Notes: generated from the letters alone by a model not told the origin. A stretch of 64,000 nt of DNA from Acinetobacter lwoffii (GCF_029024105.1 NZ_CP118964.1:1-64000); one strand, 5' to 3'; positions 43,250-53,129 are shown, numbered from the stretch's first letter. A program made the numbers and translations.

Positions 43250-44644
43250 ATGTCACAGCTTGCTTCCCATTTTAAGCACAATCAGTTTTGTATTTTGTTG
43301 GAATATTTAAGTTCTGCTAAGGGGGGCATTGCCGTACCAATGTCTTTAGCAGAATTTCCATGCGCGATCACTTTGGCAGATCGAGTGCATGCCGATAGTG
43401 ATTTGCCACCACTTGAATGTGCGAAGACATTTCCTTCATCAGTGGAAAAAATCATCCATTATTCAGGGAAAAGTCGGGATATTACTGATTTTGAGACCTT
43501 CTTAAAATTAACTCAAGCTTCGGGACAAAAAAATTTACTGCTTCTCACAGGTGATAAGTTAAAAGGGCATACAAATAGTCAAGCTGGAACGAATCGCACC
43601 CGATATTTAGAGTCTGTAAATGCGGTCATGGCCGCAAAGTGTTATGGTGGATTTCATATTGGTGTAGCTTTTAATCCCTTTAAATATGCTGAAGCTGAAC
43701 GTGATGCACAATATTTAAAACTTCACAAAAAGATTAAAGCAGGAGCAGACTTTATCGTTACCCAGTTGGGTTACGATATGGAGGCTTTAAAACAAGCCAA
43801 GGCTTTTTTAAATCGTCATCGATACCCACAAAATATACTTGCTTGTGTTATGCCACTTAGTTTGGCACGTGCCAATTTTATGGTGAAACATAAGATCGCA
43901 GGAATTGTGATTACACCACACATGTTACGAGTGTTGGCTCAGGAAAAACAGGATGGACGAACTGAGAATACTTATAAACGTTGTGCTATACAAATATTGA
44001 TGTGTAAGTATTTGGGTTTTGCAGGTGTGCATCTTTCAGCATGCCATAAGCCTGAAGAGCAAAAGCTTTTAGAAAAATATATTGAACAATATCGACATTA
44101 TGGTTTACAGGAACTTGAAGCACTCTGGAATGCACTGTGGCAAGTGGAGACTAAAAAGGAACTCGTGCCACAATTAGCTTATTATTCCCGCCAACCATCC
44201 TCTAGCCAGCTTATTAAATATCAGCAATTGCATTTCATGCACAAGGCTCTATTTGAGTCCAAAATTGCCAAAGGTGTGGGGCATTTTATTTTTAAAGCCT
44301 CATTCTGGGAAAATACGCCTGCAGCAAAAGCATTGTTAAAAACTGAATTTATCTCTAAGCAAGGGGTCGTGGGTTGTGAAAGTTGTGGTCAATGTAGGTT
44401 AGGAGATACTTTATATATTTGCCCTGAAACTTGTCCCAAAGGATTGGCGAATGGTCCTTGTGGTGGTACGACATTGGATCGCTGTGAGTTTGGAGATCGT
44501 GAATGCATTCATTCTGTGAAAGCCCGACTTGCCAAAGCCGTGGGACAGACTGACGTTCTAAAAGAAAAACTGATTCCAACTGTACCCATTGAAGTCCGTG
44601 GAACCAGTTCCTGGAAAAATTGGTATCTGGCGACTGAAGCTTAG
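43250..44644 (+). CDS. Methylenetetrahydrofolate reductase-like protein with C-terminal Cys-rich domain
   Basis: 464 residues. The MTHFR-like TIM barrel (FCILLEYLSSAKGG, LLTGDKLKGH...YLESVNAVMA, KIKAGADFIVTQLGYDMEALKQAKAFL) is followed by a Cys-rich C-domain (GCESCGQCRLGDTLYICPETCPKGLANGPCGG, RCEFGDRECIH) known in MTHFR C-terminal-domain proteins and likely to bind a metal or Fe-S cluster. Likely role in one-carbon or methionine metabolism; exact reaction unknown. Ends overlapping the convergent queH by 4 bp. Lies next to a mesX remnant. Confidence 0.82.
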   Translation: MSQLASHFKHNQFCILLEYLSSAKGGIAVPMSLAEFPCAITLADRVHADSDLPPLECAKTFPSSVEKIIHYSGKSRDITDFETFLKLTQASGQKNLLLLTGDKLKGHTNSQAGTNRTRYLESVNAVMAAKCYGGFHIGVAFNPFKYAEAERDAQYLKLHKKIKAGADFIVTQLGYDMEALKQAKAFLNRHRYPQNILACVMPLSLARANFMVKHKIAGIVITPHMLRVLAQEKQDGRTENTYKRCAIQILMCKYLGFAGVHLSACHKPEEQKLLEKYIEQYRHYGLQELEALWNALWQVETKKELVPQLAYYSRQPSSSQLIKYQQLHFMHKALFESKIAKGVGHFIFKASFWENTPAAKALLKTEFISKQGVVGCESCGQCRLGDTLYICPETCPKGLANGPCGGTTLDRCEFGDRECIHSVKARLAKAVGQTDVLKEKLIPTVPIEVRGTSSWKNWYLATEA

Positions 44645-45309
44645 CTTTCATCATCCATGGCATTCGAATAAAATTTCACGCCCAATTTGATGCGATCACG
44701 ACCTTGGCTCATACGCCAACGGTTGGTATCACGTAAGGAGTATACACAGCCACAATATTCTTGTTGGTAGAATTCTTCCTTCTTGCTGATTTCAAGCATA
44801 CGAACAGCACCACCATTTTTACGCCAGTTGTAGTCCCAATAGGTGATACCTTCATAATGTGAAGCAGAACGATGCCCACAATCATTGATCTGCTTCATAT
44901 CTTTCCAACGAGAAATACCCAATGAGCTACTAATTAGGCTGAAGCCATTTTCAGCTGCATAAAGGGCAGTCCGTTCAAAGCGCATATCAAAACACATGGT
45001 ACAGCGAATACCTTTCTCTGGCTCATTTTCCATGCCTTTGGCACGTGCAAACCAATTGTCTGTATCGTAATCACAGTCAATAAAAGGAATATTATGTTTT
45101 TCTGCAAAGCGAATATTTTCTTCCTTACGGATTTCATATTCCTTGACAGGGTGAATATTGGGATTATAAAAAAAGATCGAAAAGTCGATGCCTGATTCAA
45201 TTAGGGTTTCCATCACTTCACCCGAGCATGGTGCACAGCAGGAGTGAAGCAGAAGCTTGTCATGACCTGCTGGGAGAGTCAATTTCTGACGTTCAAGTTT
45301 GTTTGACAT
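44641..45309 (-). CDS. queH: Epoxyqueuosine reductase QueH
   Basis: 222 residues. Conserved Cys pairs of QueH (DUF208): LLLHSCCAPCSGEV near residue 28, GIRCTMCFDMRFERTA and QQEYCGCVYSL. It catalyses the last step of queuosine tRNA modification using an Fe-S cluster, replacing QueG. A housekeeping-type gene. Convergent with the MTHFR-like gene. Confidence 0.93.
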   Translation of the reverse strand: MSNKLERQKLTLPAGHDKLLLHSCCAPCSGEVMETLIESGIDFSIFFYNPNIHPVKEYEIRKEENIRFAEKHNIPFIDCDYDTDNWFARAKGMENEPEKGIRCTMCFDMRFERTALYAAENGFSLISSSLGISRWKDMKQINDCGHRSASHYEGITYWDYNWRKNGGAVRMLEISKKEEFYQQEYCGCVYSLRDTNRWRMSQGRDRIKLGVKFYSNAMDDES

Positions 45310-45538
45310 AGTTATATGGGTTTAAATCTAAACCCTATATTTTAACGATTTAATTAGATAGTAAAGATTTGATATACTGATATTTTCTAAGGTTAAGATG
45401 AAAGAAATTCACTAATTGAAATTTAATAAGAACTAAAGTATATAAGAGAATAACTACAATAATGCTTTGGAATTAGAACATTGCAAGTTAATCAAGAGTC
45501 ATTGTATGAAGCTTTAAAATTAAGTGAAGAAATTATTA

Positions 45539-46377
45539 GGGCGTGTCCTCATTTGGCTTTGCACCAAATAAATATGCAGGCTATACGCATAGATTTATAA
45601 TTGCGTGCTAGTTTATCAAATCGAGTTTGCAATAGCACGGAAATGTTTTGATCTCGCAAAAGCGTTTTCAACTAAATATCTTAATTTATATAGATATTTA
45701 TCAAATTCTTTATTCGATCTCTTACTGTTTGATCTCAATGGAATAATAGGAATCATATTCTTGTTCTTAGCACATATTCGAATGTGCTCAGCATCATATC
45801 CCTTGTCAGCAATGAGATATGTTGCCTCGCCTACAATATCAATCAGTTGTTTTGCAACTTGACTGTCGTGGACGTCACCCCCAGTGATTTTAAAATCAAT
45901 CGGTAATCCATTCGCGTCGGTTGCAAGATGTATTTTTGTTGTTTGTCCACCGCGTGATTGTCCAATTGCTCTTTCGAAACCATACCGAGCTCCACTTGCA
46001 TGTTGATGCACGCGTATGTAGCTTCCGTCAATGAATACCCATTCTTGATCCAAGACGCCTCGTAATCTAAAAAAAATTTATCCCATAATCCCTTACTTGC
46101 CCAGCGATTAAAGCGATTGTAAGCAGTTTGCCAAGGGCAAAATTCTTGAGGAATATCGCGCCATGTGGCGCCTGTGCGCAGTTTCCATAAGATGGCTTCC
46201 ATGATATTTCTACTGTTTTTTGAACAGTAACAACCATGTAATCGCATAGTATCTTGAATTTGCTGCCAAATATCATCAGTGAGAAGAGTACGTGCCATTG
46301 AAAAAATATAGAAATGAAAAGAGCTTAAAGGAGGATTTTAAGTATTTAAAACCAATTCTTCAAATGAGGACACGCCC
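45539..46377 (-). mobile_element. IS5-family (IS427-type) element, 839 bp
   Basis: Inverted ends GGGCGTGTCCTCATTTG; TA duplication at 45537-45538 and 46378-46379. The transposase is in two overlapping frames: 45843-46298 (ARTLLTDDIWQQIQDTMRL) and 45616-46053 (QEWVFIDGSYIRVHQH, ADKGYDAEHIR, RYLVENAFARSKHF). They are normally joined by frameshifting. Confidence 0.9.
45616..46298 (-). CDS. IS427-type transposase (two frames)
   Basis: N-terminal frame from 46298 (RNIMEAILWKLRTGATWRDIPQEFCPWQTAYNRFNRWASKG) and DDE frame ending at 45616 with D (FIDGSY), D (IADKGYD) and E (VENAF). The overlap around 45990-46053 is where a programmed -1 or +1 frameshift would act. Otherwise complete. Confidence 0.85.
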
Positions 46378-46745
46378 TAGTAATTTTTTAGAAAGAAAGA
46401 GTTTAAGAGATGGTATTAGCACGGACTCTCAATTTCTAATTAAACGACAAGTTTTTGTATACGAATATGTGTCTAATAAATATTATGAGCTAAAATATTC
46501 AAAAATTACGTCAGATATTTTTTCTAGAACAAGAAAGTTTGTAGACGGAAAAATTGGAGGTTTAGTACCATTATCAGCACAAAAATTTGCATCTGTTTAT
46601 GAGAATTTAACGTCCGAAAATTCAGAGGATTGGTCAAATGCTGTTCATAGTTGTAGGCAAATATTTCAAGATACTGCTGATGTGATTTATCCTGCTAGAG
46701 AGGATAAGACTATTAATTTAGACAATGGTAAAATTAAAATTATTA

Positions 46746-47602
46746 GGGTCTGTTGACATTTCAAGTATAGAATTTACCCGATAAAGGTAGCCAAATAAAT
46801 ATACAAGCTAATGCAACTGCCCCCTCATAGCTACACTTTAGCTTATCATATCGTGTTGCTATTCCTCTGAACTGCTTTAACCTACAAAATGCATTCTCAA
46901 CTAAGTGTCTGATTTTATATAAATACCAATCCATATGATCATTATTTGACTGAGTATTTGATTTTCTTGGAATATTCGCTTTAGTTTTTTTCGCAGATAT
47001 TTGTTCTCTTAATGATTCAGAGTCATATCCTTTGTCTGCACAACATACTTCCGTTTCACTCAAATCAAGTTTTTCAATCATTTTGGGAGCAATCTTGACA
47101 TCATGTATCGTTCCATCGGAGATAATAATTTCGATTGGATTGCCATCCGCATCAACAGCTAAGTGTATTTTAGAACTATTTCCACCAATGCTTTTAGAAA
47201 TATCCTGATCTTTTATTCCAGCAGAATGTTGGTGTGCCCGAACATGACTACCATCAATAAAAACCCATTCCATATCAGCACTTGAAGAAATTAATTTAAA
47301 TATTTTCATTAACTTATCATTTTTACACCAACGATTATATTTTTTAAAGATTGAGTTATACGAACCAAATTCTTTAGGCAAATCACGCCATGGGCAGCCT
47401 GTTCTTATTCTATAAAGTATTGCTTCGACAAAATTTCTCAAATTAGATTTGAAATAGATATCAAAATTTCGGAAAATAGAAAGTAACTTAGACCAGTGTT
47501 GATCATTCAGCATTGTACGAGGCATAGCGAGAAGTAAATTTAGTTTGGCGATTAAATTTTACTTTCTCGCTATTTTTTTGAACAGTAAATGTCAACAGAC
47601 CC
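46746..47602 (-). mobile_element. IS5-family element, copy 2 of 3 (857 bp)
   Basis: Same ends as at 32205, TA duplication at 46744-46745 and 47603-47604. Second interruption of the AbiTii-like gene. Confidence 0.92.
46761..47525 (-). CDS. IS5-family transposase (copy 2)
   Basis: 254 residues, identical in sequence to the copies at 32282 and 47921, with FIDGSH, ADKGYD and VENAF motifs intact. Identity of all three points to recent transposition. Confidence 0.93.
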   Translation of the reverse strand: MPRTMLNDQHWSKLLSIFRNFDIYFKSNLRNFVEAILYRIRTGCPWRDLPKEFGSYNSIFKKYNRWCKNDKLMKIFKLISSSADMEWVFIDGSHVRAHQHSAGIKDQDISKSIGGNSSKIHLAVDADGNPIEIIISDGTIHDVKIAPKMIEKLDLSETEVCCADKGYDSESLREQISAKKTKANIPRKSNTQSNNDHMDWYLYKIRHLVENAFCRLKQFRGIATRYDKLKCSYEGAVALACIFIWLPLSGKFYT

Positions 47603-47905
47603 TAAATTAGGTGTGGATAATTATATAAATCGAATTATTGCATATGTTGATGAGCAGTCAGACTCTAAAAGATTTGAGGAAATCGTTGGTTCACAGATGA
47701 AATATTTGGGCGAGCGGTTAGATGCTATTTTCAAAGCTGCTCAGAAAGGTTCTCATGATATTATTACTTCTAGGCAAGAAGCTGATCGTTATGTTATTTA
47801 CACATACTTGATAGTTGGAGATTTATTATCTTTGGTAGAGTTGCAAAAAACATTATCAATTTCAGATAAAGATTTTAGATAGCCGCTTAACTTACTGAAT
47901 AACTA

Positions 47906-48762
47906 GGGTCTGTTGACATTTCAAGTATAGAATTTACCCGATAAAGGTAGCCAAATAAATATACAAGCTAATGCAACTGCCCCCTCATAGCTACACTTTA
48001 GCTTATCATATCGTGTTGCTATTCCTCTGAACTGCTTTAACCTACAAAATGCATTCTCAACTAAGTGTCTGATTTTATATAAATACCAATCCATATGATC
48101 ATTATTTGACTGAGTATTTGATTTTCTTGGAATATTCGCTTTAGTTTTTTTCGCAGATATTTGTTCTCTTAATGATTCAGAGTCATATCCTTTGTCTGCA
48201 CAACATACTTCCGTTTCACTCAAATCAAGTTTTTCAATCATTTTGGGAGCAATCTTGACATCATGTATCGTTCCATCGGAGATAATAATTTCGATTGGAT
48301 TGCCATCCGCATCAACAGCTAAGTGTATTTTAGAACTATTTCCACCAATGCTTTTAGAAATATCCTGATCTTTTATTCCAGCAGAATGTTGGTGTGCCCG
48401 AACATGACTACCATCAATAAAAACCCATTCCATATCAGCACTTGAAGAAATTAATTTAAATATTTTCATTAACTTATCATTTTTACACCAACGATTATAT
48501 TTTTTAAAGATTGAGTTATACGAACCAAATTCTTTAGGCAAATCACGCCATGGGCAGCCTGTTCTTATTCTATAAAGTATTGCTTCGACAAAATTTCTCA
48601 AATTAGATTTGAAATAGATATCAAAATTTCGGAAAATAGAAAGTAACTTAGACCAGTGTTGATCATTCAGCATTGTACGAGGCATAGCGAGAAGTAAATT
48701 TAGTTTGGCGATTAAATTTTACTTTCTCGCTATTTTTTTGAACAGTAAATGTCAACAGACCC
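47906..48762 (-). mobile_element. IS5-family element, copy 3 of 3 (857 bp)
   Basis: TA duplication at 47904-47905 and 48763-48764. It lies 303 bp from copy 2 in the same orientation, just after the stop of the AbiTii-like gene. The two copies form a short composite-like unit. Confidence 0.92.
47921..48685 (-). CDS. IS5-family transposase (copy 3)
   Basis: 254 residues, same protein as copies 1 and 2; complete DDE triad. Confidence 0.93.
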   Translation of the reverse strand: MPRTMLNDQHWSKLLSIFRNFDIYFKSNLRNFVEAILYRIRTGCPWRDLPKEFGSYNSIFKKYNRWCKNDKLMKIFKLISSSADMEWVFIDGSHVRAHQHSAGIKDQDISKSIGGNSSKIHLAVDADGNPIEIIISDGTIHDVKIAPKMIEKLDLSETEVCCADKGYDSESLREQISAKKTKANIPRKSNTQSNNDHMDWYLYKIRHLVENAFCRLKQFRGIATRYDKLKCSYEGAVALACIFIWLPLSGKFYT

Positions 48763-48787
48763 TAAAAATCCTCAGAATCTTTAATTT

Positions 48788-48810
48788 ATTAAGATGAGTA
48801 TTTCTCATCT
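48788..48810. promoter_or_regulatory. Stem-loop upstream of mesX
   Basis: TTAAGATGAG-TATTT-CTCATCTTAA, a 10-bp perfect stem about 100 bp before mesX. No T run; possibly a leader structure or operator. Confidence 0.45.
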
Positions 48811-48909
48811 TAAGCTGAATTTATATCGTTTTACTCACTTTCTTATTCACGTTTAAATACAGCCATTCAGAAATTTAGCTTTTTATAAAATTTTTAGGTG
48901 GCAATCTCC

Positions 48910-49893
48910 ATGAGTACAGCATTTGAGTGTTCAATTAAACGTATCCGTTTTGATGAGAATTATACACCAGCAGAAAGCACACGTTTAACCACAAACTTTG
49001 CCAATTTGGCACGTGGGGAAAGCCGTGAAGAAAACTTGCGTCGTACCCTTGCGATGATCAACAACCGTTTTAATAGCTTGGCAACCGTTGATAACCCGAA
49101 AGGTGATCGCTATTCACTTGAGATTGACATCATTTCTGCTGAAATTGATATCGAAGGTAATGGTCAAACTTTCCCATTTATTGAAACACTGAAAAGTGTA
49201 GTGATTGACCATAAAACAGGGGAGCGTATTGAAGGCATGATCGGCAATAGCTTCTCATCTTATGTGCGTGATTACGACTTCAGCGTAGTATTGCCTCAAT
49301 TGGGTTGTGGTGTAGGTGAAAAACCTGAAGATTTTGGAGATCTACATGGTAAATTGTATCAACATTTGGTGAATTCAGATGTATTTAAGGCAGAATTTAC
49401 CAAGCCACCTGTGATTTGTTTAAGTGTTTCAACCTCTAAAACCTATTACCGTACGGCAAACGTACATCCTATTTTAGGTGAGGAATATACCAATGATGAA
49501 TATTCACGTACCGATGAATATTTCGCCAAAATGGGCTTACGTGTACGTTACTTCAAACCAGAAGGTGGTAATGCACCACTCGCATTCTATTTCGCTGGCG
49601 ACTTAGTCCGTGATTATACTGATTTTGAATTGATCAGCGCGATTGCAACCATGGAAAGCTTCCAAAAAATTTATCGTCCTGAAATTTACAACACCAACTC
49701 TCCGGCAGGTGTGGAGTATCAACCAAGCTTGAGCTATGGCGATTACTCACTGACACGTATCGTTTATGACCGTGTTGAACGTGGTGAGTTAGCGGTTAAG
49801 CAAGGTAAATGGACAGAAGAAAACTTCATCAAACCATATCAAGATATTTTAAATGAATGGGCAGCAAACTTTAAGGTCGAAACAGCTGCTTAA
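48910..49893 (+). CDS. mesX: DUF1852 protein MesX (partner of methionine synthase MesD)
   Basis: 327 residues from MSTAFECSIKRIRFDENY, the family start; an in-frame start at 48898 is less likely. DUF1852 proteins were linked genetically to MesD-type folate-independent methionine synthesis in Acinetobacter baylyi. The biochemical role and methyl donor are not established as far as I know. No known catalytic motif is obvious. It lies 51 bp before mesD, clearly the same operon. Confidence 0.88.
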   Translation: MSTAFECSIKRIRFDENYTPAESTRLTTNFANLARGESREENLRRTLAMINNRFNSLATVDNPKGDRYSLEIDIISAEIDIEGNGQTFPFIETLKSVVIDHKTGERIEGMIGNSFSSYVRDYDFSVVLPQLGCGVGEKPEDFGDLHGKLYQHLVNSDVFKAEFTKPPVICLSVSTSKTYYRTANVHPILGEEYTNDEYSRTDEYFAKMGLRVRYFKPEGGNAPLAFYFAGDLVRDYTDFELISAIATMESFQKIYRPEIYNTNSPAGVEYQPSLSYGDYSLTRIVYDRVERGELAVKQGKWTEENFIKPYQDILNEWAANFKVETAA

Positions 49894-49944
49894 GACATCG
49901 AATTGACACACAGACTGACGAATTTTAGAGAAAGAAGATTAGAC

Positions 49945-50988
49945 ATGGCGCTTACACAACCGAAACTTTTACTCCCAACTTCAACTGCGGGTAGCTTGCC
50001 AAAACCGTCTTGGTTAGCTGAACCTGAAAAATTATGGTCTGCATGGAAGCTTGAAGGCGAAGAATTATTAGAAGCTAAACGTGATGCTTTGAAATTATCA
50101 TTACATGAGCAAGTCACTGCAGGTATCGATATCGTGAGTGATGGTGAGCAAACCCGTCAGCACTTTGTAACCACGTTTATTGAACATCTTGAAGGTGTAG
50201 ATTTCGAAAAGCGTGAAACCATGCGTATTCGTAATCGTTATGATGCAAGTGTACCTTCAGTTGTGGGTGAAGTTTCTCGTAAAAAAGCAGTGTTTGTAGA
50301 CGATGCGAAATTTTTACGCAGCCAAACCAGTCAGCCAATTAAATGGGCGTTGCCTGGTCCAATGACCATGATTGATACACTTTTTGACGGACACTACAAG
50401 AGCCGTGAAAAACTGGCTTGGGAATTTGCCAAAATTTTGAACCAAGAAGCTTTAGAACTTGAAGCAGCAGGCGTAGACATTATCCAATTTGATGAACCTG
50501 CGTTTAACGTATTCTTTGATGAAGTGAATGACTGGGGTGTACCAACCTTAGAACGTGCACTTGAAGGTCTAAAATGTGAAACTGCAGTTCATATTTGCTA
50601 TGGTTACGGCATTAAAGCCAATACAGATTGGAAACAAACTTTAGGTAATGAATGGCGTCAATACGAAGAGTCATTCCCGAAACTACAACAATCTAAGCTC
50701 GATATTATTTCACTTGAATGCCAAAACTCACGTGTACCAATGGATTTAATCGAATTGATCCGTGGTAAGAAAGTGATGGTGGGTGCAATTGATGTGGCAA
50801 CCACTCAAGTGGAAACTGCAGAGGAAGTAGCAAATACGCTACGCAAAGCATTGCAATTTGTTGATGCAGATAAACTGTATCCTTCAACTAACTGTGGTAT
50901 GACACCGCTATCTCGCCAAGTGGCACGTGGCAAACTTGAAGCTTTAAGCGCAGGTGCTGCCATTGTTCGTAAAGAGCTAGAAGCTTAA
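49945..50988 (+). CDS. mesD: MesD-type core methionine synthase (MetE C-terminal domain homologue)
   Basis: 347 residues, only the catalytic half of MetE. Family blocks: LLPTSTAGSLPKPSWLAEPEKLW, VSDGEQTRQHFVTTFIEHLEG, and WALPGPMTMIDTLFDGHY. Zinc-site candidates: His and Cys of AVHICYGYG, Glu in ISLECQNSR, Cys in STNCGMTPL. It transfers a methyl group to homocysteine. With MesX it works without folate or cobalamin in the studied relative. Start chosen at MALTQPKLLLP. Confidence 0.88.
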   Translation: MALTQPKLLLPTSTAGSLPKPSWLAEPEKLWSAWKLEGEELLEAKRDALKLSLHEQVTAGIDIVSDGEQTRQHFVTTFIEHLEGVDFEKRETMRIRNRYDASVPSVVGEVSRKKAVFVDDAKFLRSQTSQPIKWALPGPMTMIDTLFDGHYKSREKLAWEFAKILNQEALELEAAGVDIIQFDEPAFNVFFDEVNDWGVPTLERALEGLKCETAVHICYGYGIKANTDWKQTLGNEWRQYEESFPKLQQSKLDIISLECQNSRVPMDLIELIRGKKVMVGAIDVATTQVETAEEVANTLRKALQFVDADKLYPSTNCGMTPLSRQVARGKLEALSAGAAIVRKELEA

Positions 50989-51076
50989 TCAAACGTAGTC
51001 TCGTGCGAAGCAGAACAAATCATCGCAAGGTCATTTGTCCAGCTTTATGCACGAGCACGTGATATGTACATTTGAG

Positions 51077-51580
51077 ATGAAAGAGATGATTGAAGCAACA
51101 GACTTTAGAAATGCAATGTCTTTACTCACCACAGCAGTGAATGTTATTACGACTTCGGGTGAAACAGGTATGCATGGATTTACTGCATCTGCCGTATGTA
51201 GCGTGACGGATACACCGCCAATGTTATTAGTCTGTATGAATCAATCCTCCCGTTCACATGCCCATTTTGTTGAAAATAAAGTCTTGGCTGTAAACGTACT
51301 AAGTACTCAGCATGAACAGCTTTCAAATGCTTTTGCTTCAAGTAAATTCAGCTCAGAAGATCGTTTCAAACTCGGTGATTGGAGTACGATGGAAACTGGT
51401 TCACCTATTTTGAAAGATGCCTTGGTCAGTTTTGACTGTGAGATTCAAGATATTCAGCAAGTCGGTACACACAGTGTTTTCATGTGTCGTGTTCTTAAAG
51501 TTCAACAAAGCGATCAAGAAGAAAGTCTGGTGTATTTTAACCGTGCTTATCATCAAGTGGGTCAGTTGGAACACGCTTAA
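51077..51580 (+). CDS. Flavin reductase family protein (HpaC/RutF-like)
   Basis: 167 residues. FMN-binding flavin reductase fold: FRNAMSLLTTAVNVITTSGETGMHGFTASAVCSVTDTPPMLLVCMNQSSRSHAHFVENKVLAVNVLS and the tail GTHSVFMCRVLKVQ. It makes reduced FMN for partner oxygenases. It follows mesD by 88 bp in the same direction, hinting that the MesX/MesD route needs reduced flavin and oxygen. Confidence 0.88.
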   Translation: MKEMIEATDFRNAMSLLTTAVNVITTSGETGMHGFTASAVCSVTDTPPMLLVCMNQSSRSHAHFVENKVLAVNVLSTQHEQLSNAFASSKFSSEDRFKLGDWSTMETGSPILKDALVSFDCEIQDIQQVGTHSVFMCRVLKVQQSDQEESLVYFNRAYHQVGQLEHA

Positions 51581-51622
51581 CTCAATGCCTTAATTCTTTT
51601 ATCTTTTTAAAGTTAGTTTATT

Positions 51623-52423
51623 GTGGAACTTATAACCTTTTTAGTCATCGGCGCTTTTGCTGGTTTTGCAGCAGGGCTGTTTGGTGTCGGCGGTGGTACG
51701 ATTATTGTACCACTGCTTTTTATTGTCTTTACTCAAATGGGTTATGACCCTGATGTTGTTATGCATCTCGCATTAGGTACATCTTTAGCAACAATCGTTG
51801 TCACTTCAATCAGCTCATTAATGGCACATCATAAAAATGGCGCTGTGCTATGGCCTGTATTTAAAAATCTAGCTCCACCAATGGCGATTGGTTGTTTTTT
51901 TGGGGCAGGTATTGCTGGTTTGATATCAGGGTTATATCTACAAATCATTGTTGGCTTATTTCTGATTTGGGTCGCATATACGATGCTTACAGATGCTAAA
52001 ACAGCAATTAATTCAACGCAAACTTTACCGTCGTCAGGTCAACAAGTTGCTGCTGGTAGTGTCATTGGGATTGCATCAGCAATTTTTGGAATAGGTGGTG
52101 GAAGTCTGACGGTTCCGTACCTGAATCGCTATGGTGTGGTCATGCAGAAGGCGGTTGGAACATCTGCGGCATGTGGATTCCCCATTGCTGTCGCTGGTGC
52201 ATTAGGTTTTATTATTTTTGGTATAAATGCTGAGATTAATGTACCTAATACCATTGGTTACGTGCATATTTATGCATTTATTGGCATTAGCATCATGAGT
52301 TTCATTACGGCTAAGTTTGGTGCGAAGGCGGCACATGCTTTATCGCCAGCAATGTTAAAGAAATGCTTTGCAGTTTTATTGGTCATTGTAGCAAGCTTCT
52401 TCCTTGTGAAGGGATTAATTTAA
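51623..52423 (+). CDS. TauE/SafE (TSUP) family membrane transporter
   Basis: 266 residues, GTG start, about eight membrane segments. Two related halves each carry the family glycine motif: FAGFAAGLFGVGGGTIIVPLLF near residue 12 and ASAIFGIGGGSLTVPYLN near residue 150. Members export sulfite, sulfoacetate or related sulfur compounds, fitting the methionine context. Ends 7 bp before a pdif site. Confidence 0.88.
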   Translation: MELITFLVIGAFAGFAAGLFGVGGGTIIVPLLFIVFTQMGYDPDVVMHLALGTSLATIVVTSISSLMAHHKNGAVLWPVFKNLAPPMAIGCFFGAGIAGLISGLYLQIIVGLFLIWVAYTMLTDAKTAINSTQTLPSSGQQVAAGSVIGIASAIFGIGGGSLTVPYLNRYGVVMQKAVGTSAACGFPIAVAGALGFIIFGINAEINVPNTIGYVHIYAFIGISIMSFITAKFGAKAAHALSPAMLKKCFAVLLVIVASFFLVKGLI

Positions 52424-52429
52424 TATTGG

Positions 52430-52457
52430 ACTTCGCATAAGAGATTTTATGCTAAAT
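52430..52457 (+). other. pdif site (XerC|XerD)
   Basis: ACTTCGCATAA, spacer GAGATT, TTATGCTAAAT. XerC half is consensus; XerD half has one or two deviations. Confidence 0.75.
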
Positions 52458-52469
52458 GTAATTTTAAAG

Positions 52470-53078
52470 GGCTTTGTTGCACAAAGATTTAAAAGACAAC
52501 ACTCTGCTCATTTGAACAGAATTCAAGTGACAACTTGGGTATGAGGACGACCTAATTCTGTAAATTTGTTCAATACGGCTATGCGTGCATGAATCTCATT
52601 CACCTGACTAGAAAAACTCCTTGCTGTTAATTTATCACCTAATAGTTTGATGCAATGCATCTTGGTTTCAACTAAACTTCGACGATGATAACCAGACCAT
52701 TTTTTCCAAAGCGTTCTTCCTAAACGTTTAACTGTTTTCAGTAACTCATTCCGCTCTAAAGATCTCAATTTCTGATCTTTCCATGGGTTTGCATTTTTTC
52801 TTGGCGGAATGACCGCATGTGCATCTCGATCTAGAATGACTTGTCTGCAGTGCTTCGTGTCATAAGCACCATCGGTATAGACCGAATCAATTCGTTCATC
52901 TAAGGGAATTTGAGCAAGTAAATCACCGAGTACTTGCGAATCGCTCACATTATTTGTGGTAAGCTGTACTGCACGTATTTGCAAGGTTTCAGCATCGATG
53001 CCAATATGAAGCTTACGCCATTGGCGACGATATTCAGGTCCATGTTTCTTACGTTTCCACTCACCTTCACCTAGAAAC
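52470..53078 (-). mobile_element. IS5-family (IS903-like) element, 3' part
   Basis: Begins GGCTTTGTTGCACAAAG. It encodes the transposase C-terminus (52523 up): LHIGIDAETLQIRAVQLTTNNVSDSQVLGDLLAQIPLDERIDSVYTDGAYDTKHCRQVILDRDAHAVIPPRKNANPWK...RRSLVETKMHCIKLLGDKLTAR. The upstream half is cut off by an IS3 at 53079; the matching piece is not found directly on the far side. Confidence 0.85.
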
Positions 53079-53129
53079 TGAACCGTACCGGGTTTGTCGG
53101 AGAGTCAATATTCTGAGAGACTATCCCGA

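Larger units (their letters stand above)
45481..47882 (+). pseudogene. AbiTii-like/HEPN-like defence-type gene interrupted by two insertion sequences
   Basis: Three segments (45481-45538, 46380-46745, 47605-47882) join exactly in frame to 233 residues once both IS and one TA each are removed. The start is probably TTG 45481 (a stop lies upstream at 45460). The C-terminal part SEDWSNAVHSCRQIFQDTADVIYPAREDK...KLGVDNYINRIIAYVDEQ...LGERLDAIFKAAQKGSHDIITSRQEADRYVIYTYLIVGDLLSL resembles a domain I associate with AbiTii-type proteins. The N-terminal domain is shorter than in those. Function is tentative. Confidence 0.55.
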
